Below, in pieces: positions 45,163 through 54,013 of a stretch of DNA of 64,000 nt. The notes under the pieces are model-generated. The model did not search any database. It had not been told where the DNA came from and saw only the letters and a list, made by a program, of their open reading frames with translations. Position 1 is the first letter of the stretch. The number at the start of each line of letters is the position of its first letter. Both the position numbers and the translations under genes were made by a program. Source of the stretch: Brevibacillus antibioticus (GTDB lineage Bacteria; Bacillota; Bacilli; Brevibacillales; Brevibacillaceae); assembly GCF_005217615.1 (NCBI RefSeq), contig NZ_SZNK01000001.1:5269001-5333000 (forward strand), written 5' to 3'.

Positions 45163-45227
45163 TCTTGTATGTGTTTATATAACTCTGTTTCGGCAAACGA
45201 TTCAGGGCGGAAAGAGGTGTAGAAGAG

Positions 45228-45425
45228 ATGAAACAAAACATTCATCCTAAGTACAACGTAGTAACCGTTAGCTGCGCATGCGGTAACGAATTTGAATCCG
45301 GTTCCGTGAAACAAGCGTTGAAAGTGGAGATCTGCTCCAACTGCCATCCTTTCTTCACAGGAAAACAAAAATTCGTTGATGCAGGCGGCCGTGTAGACCG
45401 TTTCAAACGCAAATACAATCTGTAA
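45228..45425 (+). CDS. rpmE: 50S ribosomal protein L31, zinc-binding (C+) form
   Basis: 65 residues; ATG 45228 follows AGAGGTGTAGAAGAG. The sequence ([40 protein letters not shown]) is L31. Cysteines 16, 18, 36 and 39 make it the zinc-containing type; such genes are often paired with a zinc-free paralogue elsewhere used under zinc limitation. The position after rho matches B. subtilis. A terminator follows. Confidence 0.97.
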   Translation: MKQNIHPKYNVVTVSCACGNEFESGSVKQALKVEICSNCHPFFTGKQKFVDAGGRVDRFKRKYNL

Positions 45426-45445
45426 TAATCAGAGTGTATGGGAGC

Positions 45446-45482
45446 AACCAGGTAGAGCAATCTGCCTGGTTTTGTCTTTTTC
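45446..45482 (+). terminator. Terminator of rpmE
   Basis: AACCAGG-TAGA-GCAA-TCTG-CCTGGTT stem followed by TTGTCTTTTT. Confidence 0.85.
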
Positions 45483-45512
45483 TGGCACTGATTTTTTTCG
45501 GGAGGACAAACG

Positions 45513-46967
45513 ATGACTGCTATCGTCTGGTTCCGTCGGGATCTGCGTTTGCACGATCATGCTGGTCTGCACGCAGCTATTCTCACAGGAGATCCGATTA
45601 TTCCTGTTTATATAGTGGAGGATTCGCTTTGTCGTTCTGCAGCTGTAGGAGATAAGCGACTGCATGCGCATTTTTCCGCGATAGCTGCACTTGACGACGT
45701 TTTGGTTCAACTGGGAGGACGCCTCTTGATTCGCCACGGCGAACCACAGCAAGTGCTCTGCCAATTAGCGCAAGAGACGGGTGCAAATAAGCTGTTTTTC
45801 CATCAGGAATATACACCAGAGGCTCGCAAGCGAGACGAGCTCGTGTCAGAAGTGTTGAGCAGTCATGGCGTGTTTGTACATACATGCAAGGATTTGGTAT
45901 TGCATGAGCCTGGGGAAATTATGACGAAGCAGCGGACACCGTATGCCGTTTTTACACCTTATCGCCGCATTTGGCAGACGCTGCCCAAAGATAGACCGTT
46001 CTCTCAGCCGACAAGATGGAATCTATTTGATCGGTTGAAGGGGTTGGCGAGTGAGCCAGTTCCTACTGTGGAAGCGTTTGGACGAAAACGACCGATCGGC
46101 CCCGAGTGGGAAATGGAGCAGTTTGGGGAGCTGGCGGCACGTGAGCGATTGCAGCAATTTTTAGATGGTGACATTTATACGTATAAAGAACAACGCGACA
46201 TGCCAGGGGTGAATGCGACCTCCCGGCTGTCTTTTGCCCTAAACGCAGGTACTCTGTCTATACGGACGGTGTATCATAGTGTACAGGAAGTGCTTGCTTC
46301 CGCGCGGGGTGAGCAGGTTGCCTCGATCGAAGCTTTTCTTTCTGAACTCATTTGGAGAGAATTTTATCAGCAGGTGCTTTATTTCCATCCGCACACGACT
46401 AACCATGCCTACCTGCCACAATTTGAAACGGTCGCTTGGGAAAACAGGAAGGACCTATTTACCCGTTGGTGTCATGGGGAGACGGGGTACCCGATTGTCG
46501 ACGCTGCCATGAAGCAGTTAAATGAGACGGGATGGATGCACAATCGGCTGCGGATGATTACTGCTTCTTTTTTGACGAAGGATTTGCTTGTGGATTGGCG
46601 CTGGGGAGCGGCTTATTTCGCACAGCACTTGATCGATTTTGATGAAGCCGCAAACATCGGGGGCTGGCAGTGGAGTGCTTCGACTGGCACCGATGCGCAA
46701 CCGTATTTTCGGATTTTTAATCCTGTCACACAAGGGGAAAAGTTTGATTCAGAGGGCGTTTTCGTCAAAAAATATCTTCCCGTATTGCGTGAAGTACCTC
46801 TACAATATATTCATAAACCATGGGAGATGCCGGAGCATATCCAAGAGCAAGCAGGCTGCAAGATTGGCTTCGACTACCCACTTCCTTGTGTGGATCATGC
46901 ACAAAGAAGAAAGCTGGCCATGGCCTTGTTTCAGGAGGCAAAAGACCGCCATGCAAAGACTGAGTAA
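45513..46967 (+). CDS. phr: Deoxyribodipyrimidine photolyase
   Basis: 484 residues; ATG 45513 follows GGGAGGA. Blue-light-driven repair of cyclobutane pyrimidine dimers. The N-terminal Rossmann-type domain begins TAIVWFRRDLRLHDHAGLHA. The C-terminal FAD-binding helical domain has SFLSELIWREFYQQVLY, RWCHGETGYPIVDAAMKQLN, GWMHNRLRMI and WQWSASTGTDAQPYFRIFNP, with the conserved tryptophans. It is class I and separates rpmE from tdk, which are neighbours in B. subtilis. Confidence 0.95.
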   Translation: MTAIVWFRRDLRLHDHAGLHAAILTGDPIIPVYIVEDSLCRSAAVGDKRLHAHFSAIAALDDVLVQLGGRLLIRHGEPQQVLCQLAQETGANKLFFHQEYTPEARKRDELVSEVLSSHGVFVHTCKDLVLHEPGEIMTKQRTPYAVFTPYRRIWQTLPKDRPFSQPTRWNLFDRLKGLASEPVPTVEAFGRKRPIGPEWEMEQFGELAARERLQQFLDGDIYTYKEQRDMPGVNATSRLSFALNAGTLSIRTVYHSVQEVLASARGEQVASIEAFLSELIWREFYQQVLYFHPHTTNHAYLPQFETVAWENRKDLFTRWCHGETGYPIVDAAMKQLNETGWMHNRLRMITASFLTKDLLVDWRWGAAYFAQHLIDFDEAANIGGWQWSASTGTDAQPYFRIFNPVTQGEKFDSEGVFVKKYLPVLREVPLQYIHKPWEMPEHIQEQAGCKIGFDYPLPCVDHAQRRKLAMALFQEAKDRHAKTE

Positions 46968-46995
46968 CGACTTTTAGGCAAAGGGAGATAGAGAC

Positions 46996-47571
46996 GTGGC
47001 ACAACTATATTTTCGGTATGGAGCGATGAATGCTTCCAAATCCATTCAATTATTGACCGTTGCCCACAACTACGAGCAATCGGGGAAAAAAGTAGTAGTG
47101 TTTACTCCAGCAGTGGATGATCGCTATGGCGTGGGAAAAGTGGCTTCGCGTGTTGGGATTAGCCGAGAAGCAATTCCGATTAGTGAAGGGACCGATCTGT
47201 ACCAAATCGTAGAGGCAGAGTCAGTCAAGCCGCATTGCGTGTTGGTTGACGAGGCGCAGTTCATCAGCCGCCACCATGTGGATCAGCTCGTCAGGATCGT
47301 AGACAAGCTGGGAATCCCCGTAATCGTCTATGGCTTGTTGAAAAACTTCAAGAATGAGCTCTTCCCTGGCAGTGCCGCCCTTCTGTGCGAAGCTGATAAA
47401 GTAGAAGAAATTAAAACGGTTTGTGTATATTGCAATAAAAAGGCTACGCATATTCTCAAGTTCAAAAATGGACAACCCGTCTACGCTGGGGAGACGATTG
47501 AAATTGCTGGAAATGATACATACAGCAGCGTCTGTCGCAAGCATTACTATACCCCTCCAGTTGCGGAATAA
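46996..47571 (+). CDS. tdk: Thymidine kinase
   Basis: 191 residues; GTG/ATG-type start at 46996 behind AAAGGGAGATAGAGAC. It phosphorylates thymidine to dTMP. The sequence follows the E. coli-type TK II family (AQLYFRYGAMNASKS, VLVDEAQFI, YGLLKNFKNELFPGSAALL, the zinc-type VYCNKKATH and CRKHYY). The P-loop reads GAMNASKS, with Ser where most members have the glycine before the lysine. This may be a lineage variant or may reduce activity. The gene ends in a hairpin that also contains the ribosome binding site of the next gene. Confidence 0.9.
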   Translation: MAQLYFRYGAMNASKSIQLLTVAHNYEQSGKKVVVFTPAVDDRYGVGKVASRVGISREAIPISEGTDLYQIVEAESVKPHCVLVDEAQFISRHHVDQLVRIVDKLGIPVIVYGLLKNFKNELFPGSAALLCEADKVEEIKTVCVYCNKKATHILKFKNGQPVYAGETIEIAGNDTYSSVCRKHYYTPPVAE

Positions 47572-47584
47572 AGAAAGTAAGCAT

Positions 47585-47660
47585 AAGCCACCCCCTGTTT
47601 GTCCCGTGCATGAGCCCAAGAGGCGATGCGCAGACTAAGCAAAACAGGAGGTGGCTTTTT
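47585..47660 (+). terminator. Terminator of tdk whose 3' arm holds the ribosome binding site of the next gene
   Basis: AAGCCACCCCCTGTTT (47585-47600) pairs with AAACAGGAGGTGGCTT (47642-47657) with one mismatch, followed by TTT. AGGAGGTGG in the right arm is the Shine-Dalgarno for ATG 47662. The loop is 41 nt. Confidence 0.75.
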
Positions 47661-47661
47661 C

Positions 47662-48165
47662 ATGCGGACACAGCCTAATTGGCTTTTGCGCAGCTCGCGT
47701 GTCGTTCTGGGCTTGGTTGTACTTACGACTGTCCTCACTGTCGGATGCGGGGGAAATACGGCTAAGCAACAGAGCTATCCTACGGATGTGAGGAATACGC
47801 AGCACAATATGAAGATCAGAGGGGATCAAAGCGGCCATACACTTCAAGGCCGTGCGCCTGTTGCTGCGGATCGTGACTCGTTAATGGGACGCAACCAAAA
47901 TCCAAACATGGTTATCGGCAACTGGAACTCACGTAATACCCCAGTCGAGGTGACTAATATGGAAAGAATGGCCATGTCGATAAAAGGTGTGGAAAACGCT
48001 CGCATCACACTCAGCGATGCCAATGCATATGTTACTCTTGACCTTGTGCATAACATCACTGCGAATCAAGCGCGAAGCATCGAGCAGCAGGTGATTTCGC
48101 TTCTTCAGGAAAGAATCCCGCGTTATGATTTTCACTTAACCTCTCATGACGGTTACCATCGCTGA
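47662..48165 (+). CDS. YhcN/YlaJ-family sporulation lipoprotein
   Basis: 167 residues from ATG 47662 with AGGAGGTGG 8 nt upstream. Signal peptide with lipobox TVGC (LGLVVLTTVLTVGCGG). The mature part has the YhcN/YlaJ domain: ERMAMSIKGVENARITLSDA, NAYVTLDLVHNITA and the IEQQVISLLQERIPRYDFHL tail. Relatives are found in the spore inner membrane or coat and affect germination and outgrowth. Expression may be limited by the hairpin that buries its ribosome binding site. Confidence 0.88.
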   Translation: MRTQPNWLLRSSRVVLGLVVLTTVLTVGCGGNTAKQQSYPTDVRNTQHNMKIRGDQSGHTLQGRAPVAADRDSLMGRNQNPNMVIGNWNSRNTPVEVTNMERMAMSIKGVENARITLSDANAYVTLDLVHNITANQARSIEQQVISLLQERIPRYDFHLTSHDGYHR

Positions 48166-48189
48166 CAGGTGAGCAGGACGTATGTAGCA

Positions 48190-48210
48190 AGGCTCGGCAT
48201 TGCCGGGCCT
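48190..48210 (+). terminator. Short hairpin after the YhcN-type gene
   Basis: AGGCTCGGC-AT-TGCCGGGCCT stem with mismatches, followed by GTTT; weak terminator. Confidence 0.5.
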
Positions 48211-48248
48211 GTTTGGCATCGGTAAAACATTTCCAGTTATAATGCACT

Positions 48249-48277
48249 TTGACTTCTTACGCCTTTCCTCCTATAAT
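48249..48277 (+). promoter_or_regulatory. Sigma-A promoter of prfA-prmC
   Basis: TTGACT (48249-48254), 17-bp spacer, perfect TATAAT (48272-48277), with a ~117-nt leader to the prfA start codon. Confidence 0.8.
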
Positions 48278-48400
48278 TTATCTGTTATAACCGTTTTTAT
48301 GGTAGATAGCATTTTATCGCAATTCATATCTAACATACATGCTACCAAGGCTTCGCCTGCGCCAAAAGGCTATTATTCTTTGCGATGGGGTGAAATAAAA

Positions 48401-49477
48401 ATGTTTACACGCTTATCTGCAGTCGAAGAGCGTTTTGAAGAAGTAACCAACCTCCTATGTGACCCCGACGTCATTAGTGATACAAAACGCTTGCGAGAAC
48501 TGTCTAAGGAACAATCTTCGTTGGAAGAGACGGTAACGGCATACCGTGAATATAAATCAGTGGTGAGTCAAATTGATGACGCCAAAGCGATGCTGGAAGA
48601 GAAACTGGATGACGAGATGCGTGAAATGGTCAAGCTCGAACTCAATGAATTGTCATCACGCAAGGAACAACTAGAAGATCGCTTGAAGATCCTGTTGCTT
48701 CCAAAAGACCCGAACGATGAGAAAAACGTGATTGTGGAAATCCGCGGTGCTGCGGGTGGCGATGAAGCTGCACTGTTTGCAGCGGTGCTTTTCCGTATGT
48801 ACACACGTTTTGCGGAGCGCAACGCTTTTAAAATTGAAGTGCTGGAGGCAAGCCCAACCGATATCGGCGGATACAAGGAAATTGTCTTCTCGCTGTCTGG
48901 TCGTGGTGCTTACAGCAAAATGAAATTCGAAAGCGGCGCGCATCGTGTGCAACGCATCCCGGCTACTGAGTCCGGTGGACGCATCCATACTTCTACTGCG
49001 ACTGTACTGGTTCTGCCAGAAGCAGAAGACGTGGAAGTGGAAGTACACGAAAAAGATATTCGTATCGATACGTTCTGCTCTAGTGGTGCGGGCGGTCAGA
49101 GCGTTAACACGACCAAGTCGGCGGTTCGTGTAACGCATATTCCTACAGGGATCATGGTTTCTTGTCAGGATGAGAAATCCCAGCATTCCAACAAAGACAA
49201 AGCATTGCGTGTATTGCGCGCACGTCTGTATGATTTCTACATGCAACAACAAAATGCGGAAGCAGATGCTACGCGCAAAAGCTTGGTGGGTACTGGTGAC
49301 CGAAGCGAGCGCATCCGCACGTACAACTATCCACAAAGCCGCGTGACCGACCACCGCATCGGTCTGACCCTGCACCGACTGGAGTCGGTATTGGAAGGCG
49401 AATTGGATGAAGTGATCGACAACCTGATCCTGCATGAACAAACGGAGCTTTTGAAAAGCCATGCACACTCAGCTTGA
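48401..49477 (+). CDS. prfA: Peptide chain release factor 1
   Basis: 358 residues from ATG 48401 ([20 protein letters not shown]), the normal RF1 length; a GTG/ATG-open extension back to 48200 crosses the promoter and is rejected. Recognises UAA and UAG. The codon-recognition PxT region lies near [18 protein letters not shown], and the catalytic GGQ is in [17 protein letters not shown]. The gene overlaps prmC, whose product methylates the GGQ glutamine. Confidence 0.97.
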   Translation: MFTRLSAVEERFEEVTNLLCDPDVISDTKRLRELSKEQSSLEETVTAYREYKSVVSQIDDAKAMLEEKLDDEMREMVKLELNELSSRKEQLEDRLKILLLPKDPNDEKNVIVEIRGAAGGDEAALFAAVLFRMYTRFAERNAFKIEVLEASPTDIGGYKEIVFSLSGRGAYSKMKFESGAHRVQRIPATESGGRIHTSTATVLVLPEAEDVEVEVHEKDIRIDTFCSSGAGGQSVNTTKSAVRVTHIPTGIMVSCQDEKSQHSNKDKALRVLRARLYDFYMQQQNAEADATRKSLVGTGDRSERIRTYNYPQSRVTDHRIGLTLHRLESVLEGELDEVIDNLILHEQTELLKSHAHSA

Positions 49478-50351
49478 TTGGTCTGATGTCACGACGATTC
49501 GAGAAGCCCTATTACGGGCTTCTTCCTTTTTGCGGGAAAAAGGGACAAAGGATCCTTTGTTCGAAGCGGAGCTAATGATTCGTCATTGTCTCGACTGGGA
49601 TCGGACGCGCTTTTTAATGGCGATGACGGATTCAATCGATATAGAGACATTGGTGAAGCTGGACGGACTGTGCGTGCGCAGGGCGAATAACGAGCCATTG
49701 CAATATATGTTTGGCGAACAGGAGTTTTACGGGCGTCCTTTTACGGTGCGACCTGGTGTATTGATCCCAAGACCGGAAACGGAAATACTGGTGGAGCAAG
49801 TGATGGCTGCCGCTACAAAGCTCTGGTCTGAGAGCGAAGAGCTAGCCGTAGTGGATATCGGTACAGGGAGCGGAGCCATCTGCATTACGCTCGCGCTAGA
49901 AAAAACGCAATGGCGCGTGACTACGGTGGACCTGTCTCCTGACGCAACAGCAATCGCACGGGAAAATGCTAGTCGTCTTGGTGCAGATGTCCGCTTTCTA
50001 CAAGGGGATTTGGTGCAGCCGCTTTTGGAAGCGGGCGAAAAGGTAGACATCCTCGTATCCAATCCACCTTATATTCCGAGTCGCGATGTCGAGGAGCTCG
50101 ACGACGAGGTGCGCGTACATGAACCTCGCTTGGCTTTGGATGGTGGCGAAGATGGTTTGGACTGCTATCGTCGCCTGTGTGAGGCGCTGCCGAGTCTATT
50201 GAAAGAAAGAGCGGTCGTAGCGCTTGAGGTAGGCATTTATCAGGCTGGGGATGTAGCGGCATTGATGAAAGCATCCGGTGTCATGGATGAAGTAGAAATT
50301 GTTCCAGACTTGGCGGGGATCGAGCGGGTTGTTATCGGAGTGAGACGATAG
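49461..50351 (+). CDS. prmC: Release factor glutamine methyltransferase
   Basis: 296 residues; ATG 49461 lies inside the 3' end of prfA (17-bp overlap). N5-methylates the GGQ glutamine of RF1/RF2 with S-adenosylmethionine. N-terminal helical domain, then SAM motif [20 protein letters not shown] and substrate motif [19 protein letters not shown]. The overlap couples enzyme and substrate expression. The terminator stem includes the stop codon. Confidence 0.96.
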   Translation: MHTQLDWSDVTTIREALLRASSFLREKGTKDPLFEAELMIRHCLDWDRTRFLMAMTDSIDIETLVKLDGLCVRRANNEPLQYMFGEQEFYGRPFTVRPGVLIPRPETEILVEQVMAAATKLWSESEELAVVDIGTGSGAICITLALEKTQWRVTTVDLSPDATAIARENASRLGADVRFLQGDLVQPLLEAGEKVDILVSNPPYIPSRDVEELDDEVRVHEPRLALDGGEDGLDCYRRLCEALPSLLKERAVVALEVGIYQAGDVAALMKASGVMDEVEIVPDLAGIERVVIGVRR

Positions 50352-50374
50352 CACTGACTCGTCTCGCCTTTTTT
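50342..50374 (+). terminator. Terminator overlapping the prmC stop codon
   Basis: GAGACG (50342-50347) pairs with CGTCTC (50360-50365), followed by GCCTTTTTT. The stop codon lies in the loop. Confidence 0.7.
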
Positions 50375-50462
50375 ACATAGGGAATGAATGTTTGAAATGG
50401 TGTGAATCCGTTCATACTGATTGCTAAAGAGAGAAGATCAGTATAGAGGGAGACGGATAACG

Positions 50463-51197
50463 ATGAAGCGGATGTTGTTGATGGCGTTTAGCCTGTTTAT
50501 GCTTACGATGAGCTGGGAGGGGCAGCTTACTTCGGCCAATGTGTTGGATAATGGGCCGATCCCTCAGGAATCCGTTCGCTTGCGCATTATTGCGAACAGC
50601 GATTCTGTCCAAGATCAATGGTTAAAGCGCGAAGTCAGAGATGCGATTGTCGCTCAAATGAATACGTGGGCGGACGATATCGAGACTTTGGAGGAAGCAG
50701 AGCAAGTGATTCAAACACAATTGCCTGTCCTTCAACAAGTCGTAGACAAGACGATCAAGGAACGCGGTTTTTCATACAAAGCTGTAGTCGATTTCGGCGA
50801 AGTGCCTTTTCCGACGAAGCTGTACGGCTCCTATGTCTATCCTGCGGGTAATTACCGAGCCGTTCGTGTACAAATCGGAGACGCAAAAGGTCAAAACTGG
50901 TGGTGTGTCCTGTTCCCGCCGCTCTGCTTTATTGACATGTCCAATGGCGACGCTGTACAAGCCAAACCAACTCCAGAGCCTGAAGAATCTGGGCAAACGA
51001 CAGCAGCTGTACCCGAGGAAGATGAAGGCTATGATCGATTTGATAGAAAGCAAGTAGCGGTCTTACCCTTGGAAGAGAAAGAAGTAGAGCTAAATTCCGA
51101 ATCAAATAAGGTGGACGCTGAGCAAACAACTGCCTCTGCTCCTGAAGTAGAAGTGCGATTTTACTTATGGGAAAAAATCGAGAACTGGCTCTCCTAA
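50463..51197 (+). CDS. spoIIR: Stage II sporulation protein R
   Basis: 244 residues from ATG 50463 (MKRMLLMAFSLFMLTMSWEG) with AGAGGGAGA upstream. A signal peptide is followed by the SpoIIR domain (VRLRIIANSDSVQDQWLKRE, KLYGSYVYPAGNYRAVRVQI, NWWCVLFPPLCFID). SpoIIR is made in the forespore under sigma F and secreted to activate SpoIIGA, which processes pro-sigma E in the mother cell. The ~70-residue acidic C-terminal extension (PEPEESGQTTAAVPEEDEGY onwards) is variable in the family. Synteny with prfA-prmC is conserved. Confidence 0.95.
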   Translation: MKRMLLMAFSLFMLTMSWEGQLTSANVLDNGPIPQESVRLRIIANSDSVQDQWLKREVRDAIVAQMNTWADDIETLEEAEQVIQTQLPVLQQVVDKTIKERGFSYKAVVDFGEVPFPTKLYGSYVYPAGNYRAVRVQIGDAKGQNWWCVLFPPLCFIDMSNGDAVQAKPTPEPEESGQTTAAVPEEDEGYDRFDRKQVAVLPLEEKEVELNSESNKVDAEQTTASAPEVEVRFYLWEKIENWLS

Positions 51198-51206
51198 GCC
51201 GGACAT

Positions 51207-51243
51207 AAAAAACGACACCCGCCGCACGTGCAGGTGTCGTTTT
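51207..51243. terminator. Bidirectional terminator between spoIIR and the DUF3298 gene
   Basis: AAAACGACACC (51209-51219) pairs with GGTGTCGTTTT (51233-51243); A/T runs on both strands. Confidence 0.85.
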
Positions 51244-51255
51244 GAATTGCTACGA

Positions 51256-52053
51256 TTATTTTTGGAACAATGCTTCACGAATCTCAGGCTTCAACAGACC
51301 TTGGTAACGGTGAGCAGGGATCGCGAACGCTGGCATTCCTGCTGCATAAGGGGCAATTTCGTATAGACCAAAATGGATTACCAGGTTGCCGTCTTTAAAG
51401 GAGAAGCCTTGATCCTCACTGATGCCCTCGAATGCTTCATAAGGGTTAAAGCCATCCGCCTCGGTTTCTGCTTTGATTTGTTGTGCAATAATTTGATTGA
51501 GAATGGTACGGTAATCATAGCCAGGCTGGAATAGGTCAGCCAGCTTCAGTTGTTTTGCCTTGGCCTGATTATCGATTGTGTAATGCGTAACATCCGTCAT
51601 GCCATGTGCTCCACCTGTATAAACGTATGTCTGTACAGAGAAAGAAACGAGCTTGCCAGTATTGTGTACTTCATAGGAGATGTCGAATGCATGAGGGCGT
51701 GGCTCCCAGCCGTGTTTTTTCGCTTCTTCCGCATCGTCTTTGCCAGCTTTTTGTCCTTCCGCCAGGCCTGTTTGCGCTTCTTTCAGTAGAGTAGCATTCA
51801 GTTTTGCTTCAAAAGCTTTATCCTTCATCCCACTAATCACTGGAATGGATACTTTACCTTGAAATTCTTTCGTATCGATCGTAATGGTTTTTGGTGTGAA
51901 CAAGACGCCGTTAGCTTGTGGCTTTGGTGCTTGCACAGCTGGTTTTGCGGAGGTTGCAGGTGAAGCAGGTGCTGCAAATACTGGAGCAGCGACGGCTGTT
52001 AACAATACAGCTGTGCCAAGCAGGCTGGAAGCTAAGGATTTAAAAGATGACAT
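51256..52053 (-). CDS. Secreted DUF4163/DUF3298 domain protein
   Basis: 265 residues; ATG at 52053 (MSSFKSLASSLLGTAVLLTA) chosen because GAAAGGA is 11 nt upstream; a GTG 9 nt earlier is too close to it. A signal peptide ends near VFAAPA, followed by an alanine/proline-rich linker. A DUF4163-like region (about 50-150, FQGKVSIPVISGMKDKAFEA) and a DUF3298-like region (VQTYVYTGGAHGMTDVTHYT, LKLADLFQPGYDYRTILNQI, LVIHFGLYEIAPYAAGMP) follow, as in the RsiV and PdaC extracellular parts. It has no catalytic domain or sigma partner here. Probably an extracellular or wall-associated binding protein. Confidence 0.85.
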   Translation of the reverse strand: MSSFKSLASSLLGTAVLLTAVAAPVFAAPASPATSAKPAVQAPKPQANGVLFTPKTITIDTKEFQGKVSIPVISGMKDKAFEAKLNATLLKEAQTGLAEGQKAGKDDAEEAKKHGWEPRPHAFDISYEVHNTGKLVSFSVQTYVYTGGAHGMTDVTHYTIDNQAKAKQLKLADLFQPGYDYRTILNQIIAQQIKAETEADGFNPYEAFEGISEDQGFSFKDGNLVIHFGLYEIAPYAAGMPAFAIPAHRYQGLLKPEIREALFQK

Positions 52054-52181
52054 ATTATTCACGGTCCTTTCAATAAAGGGAAAGTTATTGTTTTGTTTAC
52101 GTGTTCATTCTACTACAAGGCGAAGACGGATAAAGTTAAAAAAAGGTAACAATTCTCTTTTTTCCACGCTGTTCAGAAAAG

Positions 52182-52201
52182 TTATTCACAGGTTACCCAC
52201 A
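52182..52201. other. Two DnaA-box-like 9-mers
   Basis: TTATTCACA (52182-52190) fits TTATNCACA; TTACCCACA (52193-52201) has one mismatch. They are in the same orientation, 11 bp apart, upstream of the sua5 gene. Function unproven. Confidence 0.3.
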
Positions 52202-52283
52202 GCCTGTTGAAAACTTTTTGGTGCACATCTATACTTAAGGCACTCCTTACAAAGAAACGAGCGAGAGAAAGGATTTTTTAACG

Positions 52284-53363
52284 ATGGAAATGAATTTTGT
52301 GACAAAAGTCTGGTCTGTGGATAACGATGTGGAAAATCAGCATAGTTGTGCACAGATTGTGGATGCAGCCCGTTTTCTACGAGAAGGGGCGGTTGTCGCG
52401 TTTCCCACGGAGACGGTTTACGGTTTGGGAGCGAATGCATTATCAGATGAAGCAGTGGAAAAAATATTTACAGCAAAAGGCAGACCCAGCGATAATCCGC
52501 TGATTGTACATATTGGAGCGTGGGACCAGTTGTCCACAGTAGCAAGTGAGATTCCGGAAAAAGGGAAAAAGCTGATGGAGGCGTTTTGGCCTGGACCCTT
52601 GACGGTGATTTTGCCAAAAACAGATCAGGTAGCGTCGCTAGTAACGGCAGGGCTGGATTCAGTCGGAGTTCGCATGCCTGATCATCCGATTGCCTTGGCT
52701 TTGATTAAGGAAGCGGGGGTACCGATTGCAGCTCCGAGCGCCAATCGCTCGGGACGTCCGAGTCCAACGACTGCGGCGCATGTATTGGCTGACTTGGATG
52801 GACGCGTAGCAGGAGTGGTCGATGGTGGGGCAACAGGTGTTGGGGTAGAGTCTACTGTTATTGATGTTACGCAGGACCCACCCATGATTCTGCGTCCAGG
52901 CGGCATTACACGGGAGCAAATGGAACCAGTGATTGGCTATGTGGAGCTCGATCCTTCTTTTCAAGTGGGAGCAGCCGAGGCACCGCGCTCTCCGGGGATG
53001 AAATATACGCATTACGCTCCTGAAGGGGAAATGTGGCTAGTATCAGGAGAGAGTGAAAAAGTTCGGGCAAAAATGGAAGACATGCTGCAACAGGCGAAGC
53101 GGCACGGTCAAAAAACGGGTGTGCTGGCAACGGAAGAAACAGCTCCCTTTTGGCGAAGCCACGAGTCGGCAGATATCGTTCTTGTGGTCGGATCACAAGC
53201 GGATTTGGAAGGGGTTGCCCAACAGCTGTATGCAGTGCTGCGAGAATTCGACGATCAAGAAGTGCAGTATATTGTCGGTGAGACTTTCCTGCGAAACGGG
53301 CTGGGTATGGCTGTGATGAATCGCTTGGAAAAGGCTGCTGGAGGCCGTGTCTTGTCCGTGTAA
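52284..53363 (+). CDS. ywlC: L-threonylcarbamoyladenylate synthase (Sua5 type)
   Basis: 359 residues; ATG 52284 follows GAGAAAGGA. Makes threonylcarbamoyl-AMP from threonine, bicarbonate and ATP for the t6A modification of tRNA position 37. The N-terminal TsaC/YrdC domain (GAVVAFPTETVYGLGANALS, IFTAKGRPSDNPLIVHI, PSANRSGRPSPTTAAHV) is followed by the linker SPGMKYTHYAP and the C-terminal Sua5 domain, so it is the long form. The neighbour order with mntP, ywlE and rpiB is that of B. subtilis ywlC-ywlF. Confidence 0.95.
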   Translation: MEMNFVTKVWSVDNDVENQHSCAQIVDAARFLREGAVVAFPTETVYGLGANALSDEAVEKIFTAKGRPSDNPLIVHIGAWDQLSTVASEIPEKGKKLMEAFWPGPLTVILPKTDQVASLVTAGLDSVGVRMPDHPIALALIKEAGVPIAAPSANRSGRPSPTTAAHVLADLDGRVAGVVDGGATGVGVESTVIDVTQDPPMILRPGGITREQMEPVIGYVELDPSFQVGAAEAPRSPGMKYTHYAPEGEMWLVSGESEKVRAKMEDMLQQAKRHGQKTGVLATEETAPFWRSHESADIVLVVGSQADLEGVAQQLYAVLREFDDQEVQYIVGETFLRNGLGMAVMNRLEKAAGGRVLSV

Positions 53364-53419
53364 ACCTGTCCTAAACTCCCCCTTGTCCGCATAAGGTGAA
53401 GAGACGGGAGGGGAGTTGC

Positions 53420-53980
53420 TTGGACCAGGTGTTATTTCAATGGGGGCAATTTTTGACGTTGCTCATTATTGCTTTCGCCTTAAGTATGGATGCCTTTTCG
53501 TTAGGAATTGGCGTAGGAATGGTTGGGATTCGGTTACGAGAGATTATTAAAGTAAGTATCACCATCGGACTGTTTCATATTATGATGCCGATCATCGGGA
53601 TTGTCATTGGAGCGTACTTGTCCGATTTGGTTGGAGATATTGCCGTGTTTATTGGCGGCGGGGTCCTGATGATCATCGGCTTGCACATGCTATGGAATGG
53701 CTTCGTTCAAGGGGATCAAAAAAGTGTATGGAAGACAAAAGGGTTCGGACTTATGCTCTTCGCATTTAGTGTTAGCATAGATGCTTTCACTGTCGGTTTC
53801 TCGTTCGGCTTGATCGAGGTCAATAGAATTTTGGCCATCTCCCTTTTTGGAGTAATGGGTGCCACGATGTCTTACTTCGGTTTATTGTTAGGCAGGAGTG
53901 TGGGAGGGTGGCTTGGGGATTATAGCGAATTAGTAGGTGGACTTATTTTGTTTGGTTTTGGGTTAAAATTTATGATATAA
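53420..53980 (+). CDS. mntP: Manganese efflux pump MntP
   Basis: 186 residues from TTG 53420 with GGGAGGGGAG a few nt upstream; in-frame ATG 53396 is the alternative. Six membrane segments in two related halves, each with a conserved Asp: ALSMDAFSLGIGVG and SVSIDAFTVGFSFG. This is the MntP (YebN/YwlD) family, which exports Mn(II). No yybP-ykoY manganese riboswitch is seen; the gene follows sua5 by 56 bp and is probably co-transcribed. Confidence 0.92.
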   Translation: MDQVLFQWGQFLTLLIIAFALSMDAFSLGIGVGMVGIRLREIIKVSITIGLFHIMMPIIGIVIGAYLSDLVGDIAVFIGGGVLMIIGLHMLWNGFVQGDQKSVWKTKGFGLMLFAFSVSIDAFTVGFSFGLIEVNRILAISLFGVMGATMSYFGLLLGRSVGGWLGDYSELVGGLILFGFGLKFMI

Positions 53981-54013
53981 CCTGACTAATTAATAGGTGA
54001 GGAGGAACCATAC

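Noticed and set aside
48200..48400. 67-codon N-terminal extension of prfA
   Set aside because: It contains a near-perfect sigma-A promoter, and RF1 has its normal 358-residue length from 48401.
53364..53419. yybP-ykoY manganese riboswitch before mntP
   Set aside because: The gap is only 56 bp, too short for the element, and lacks its conserved loops.
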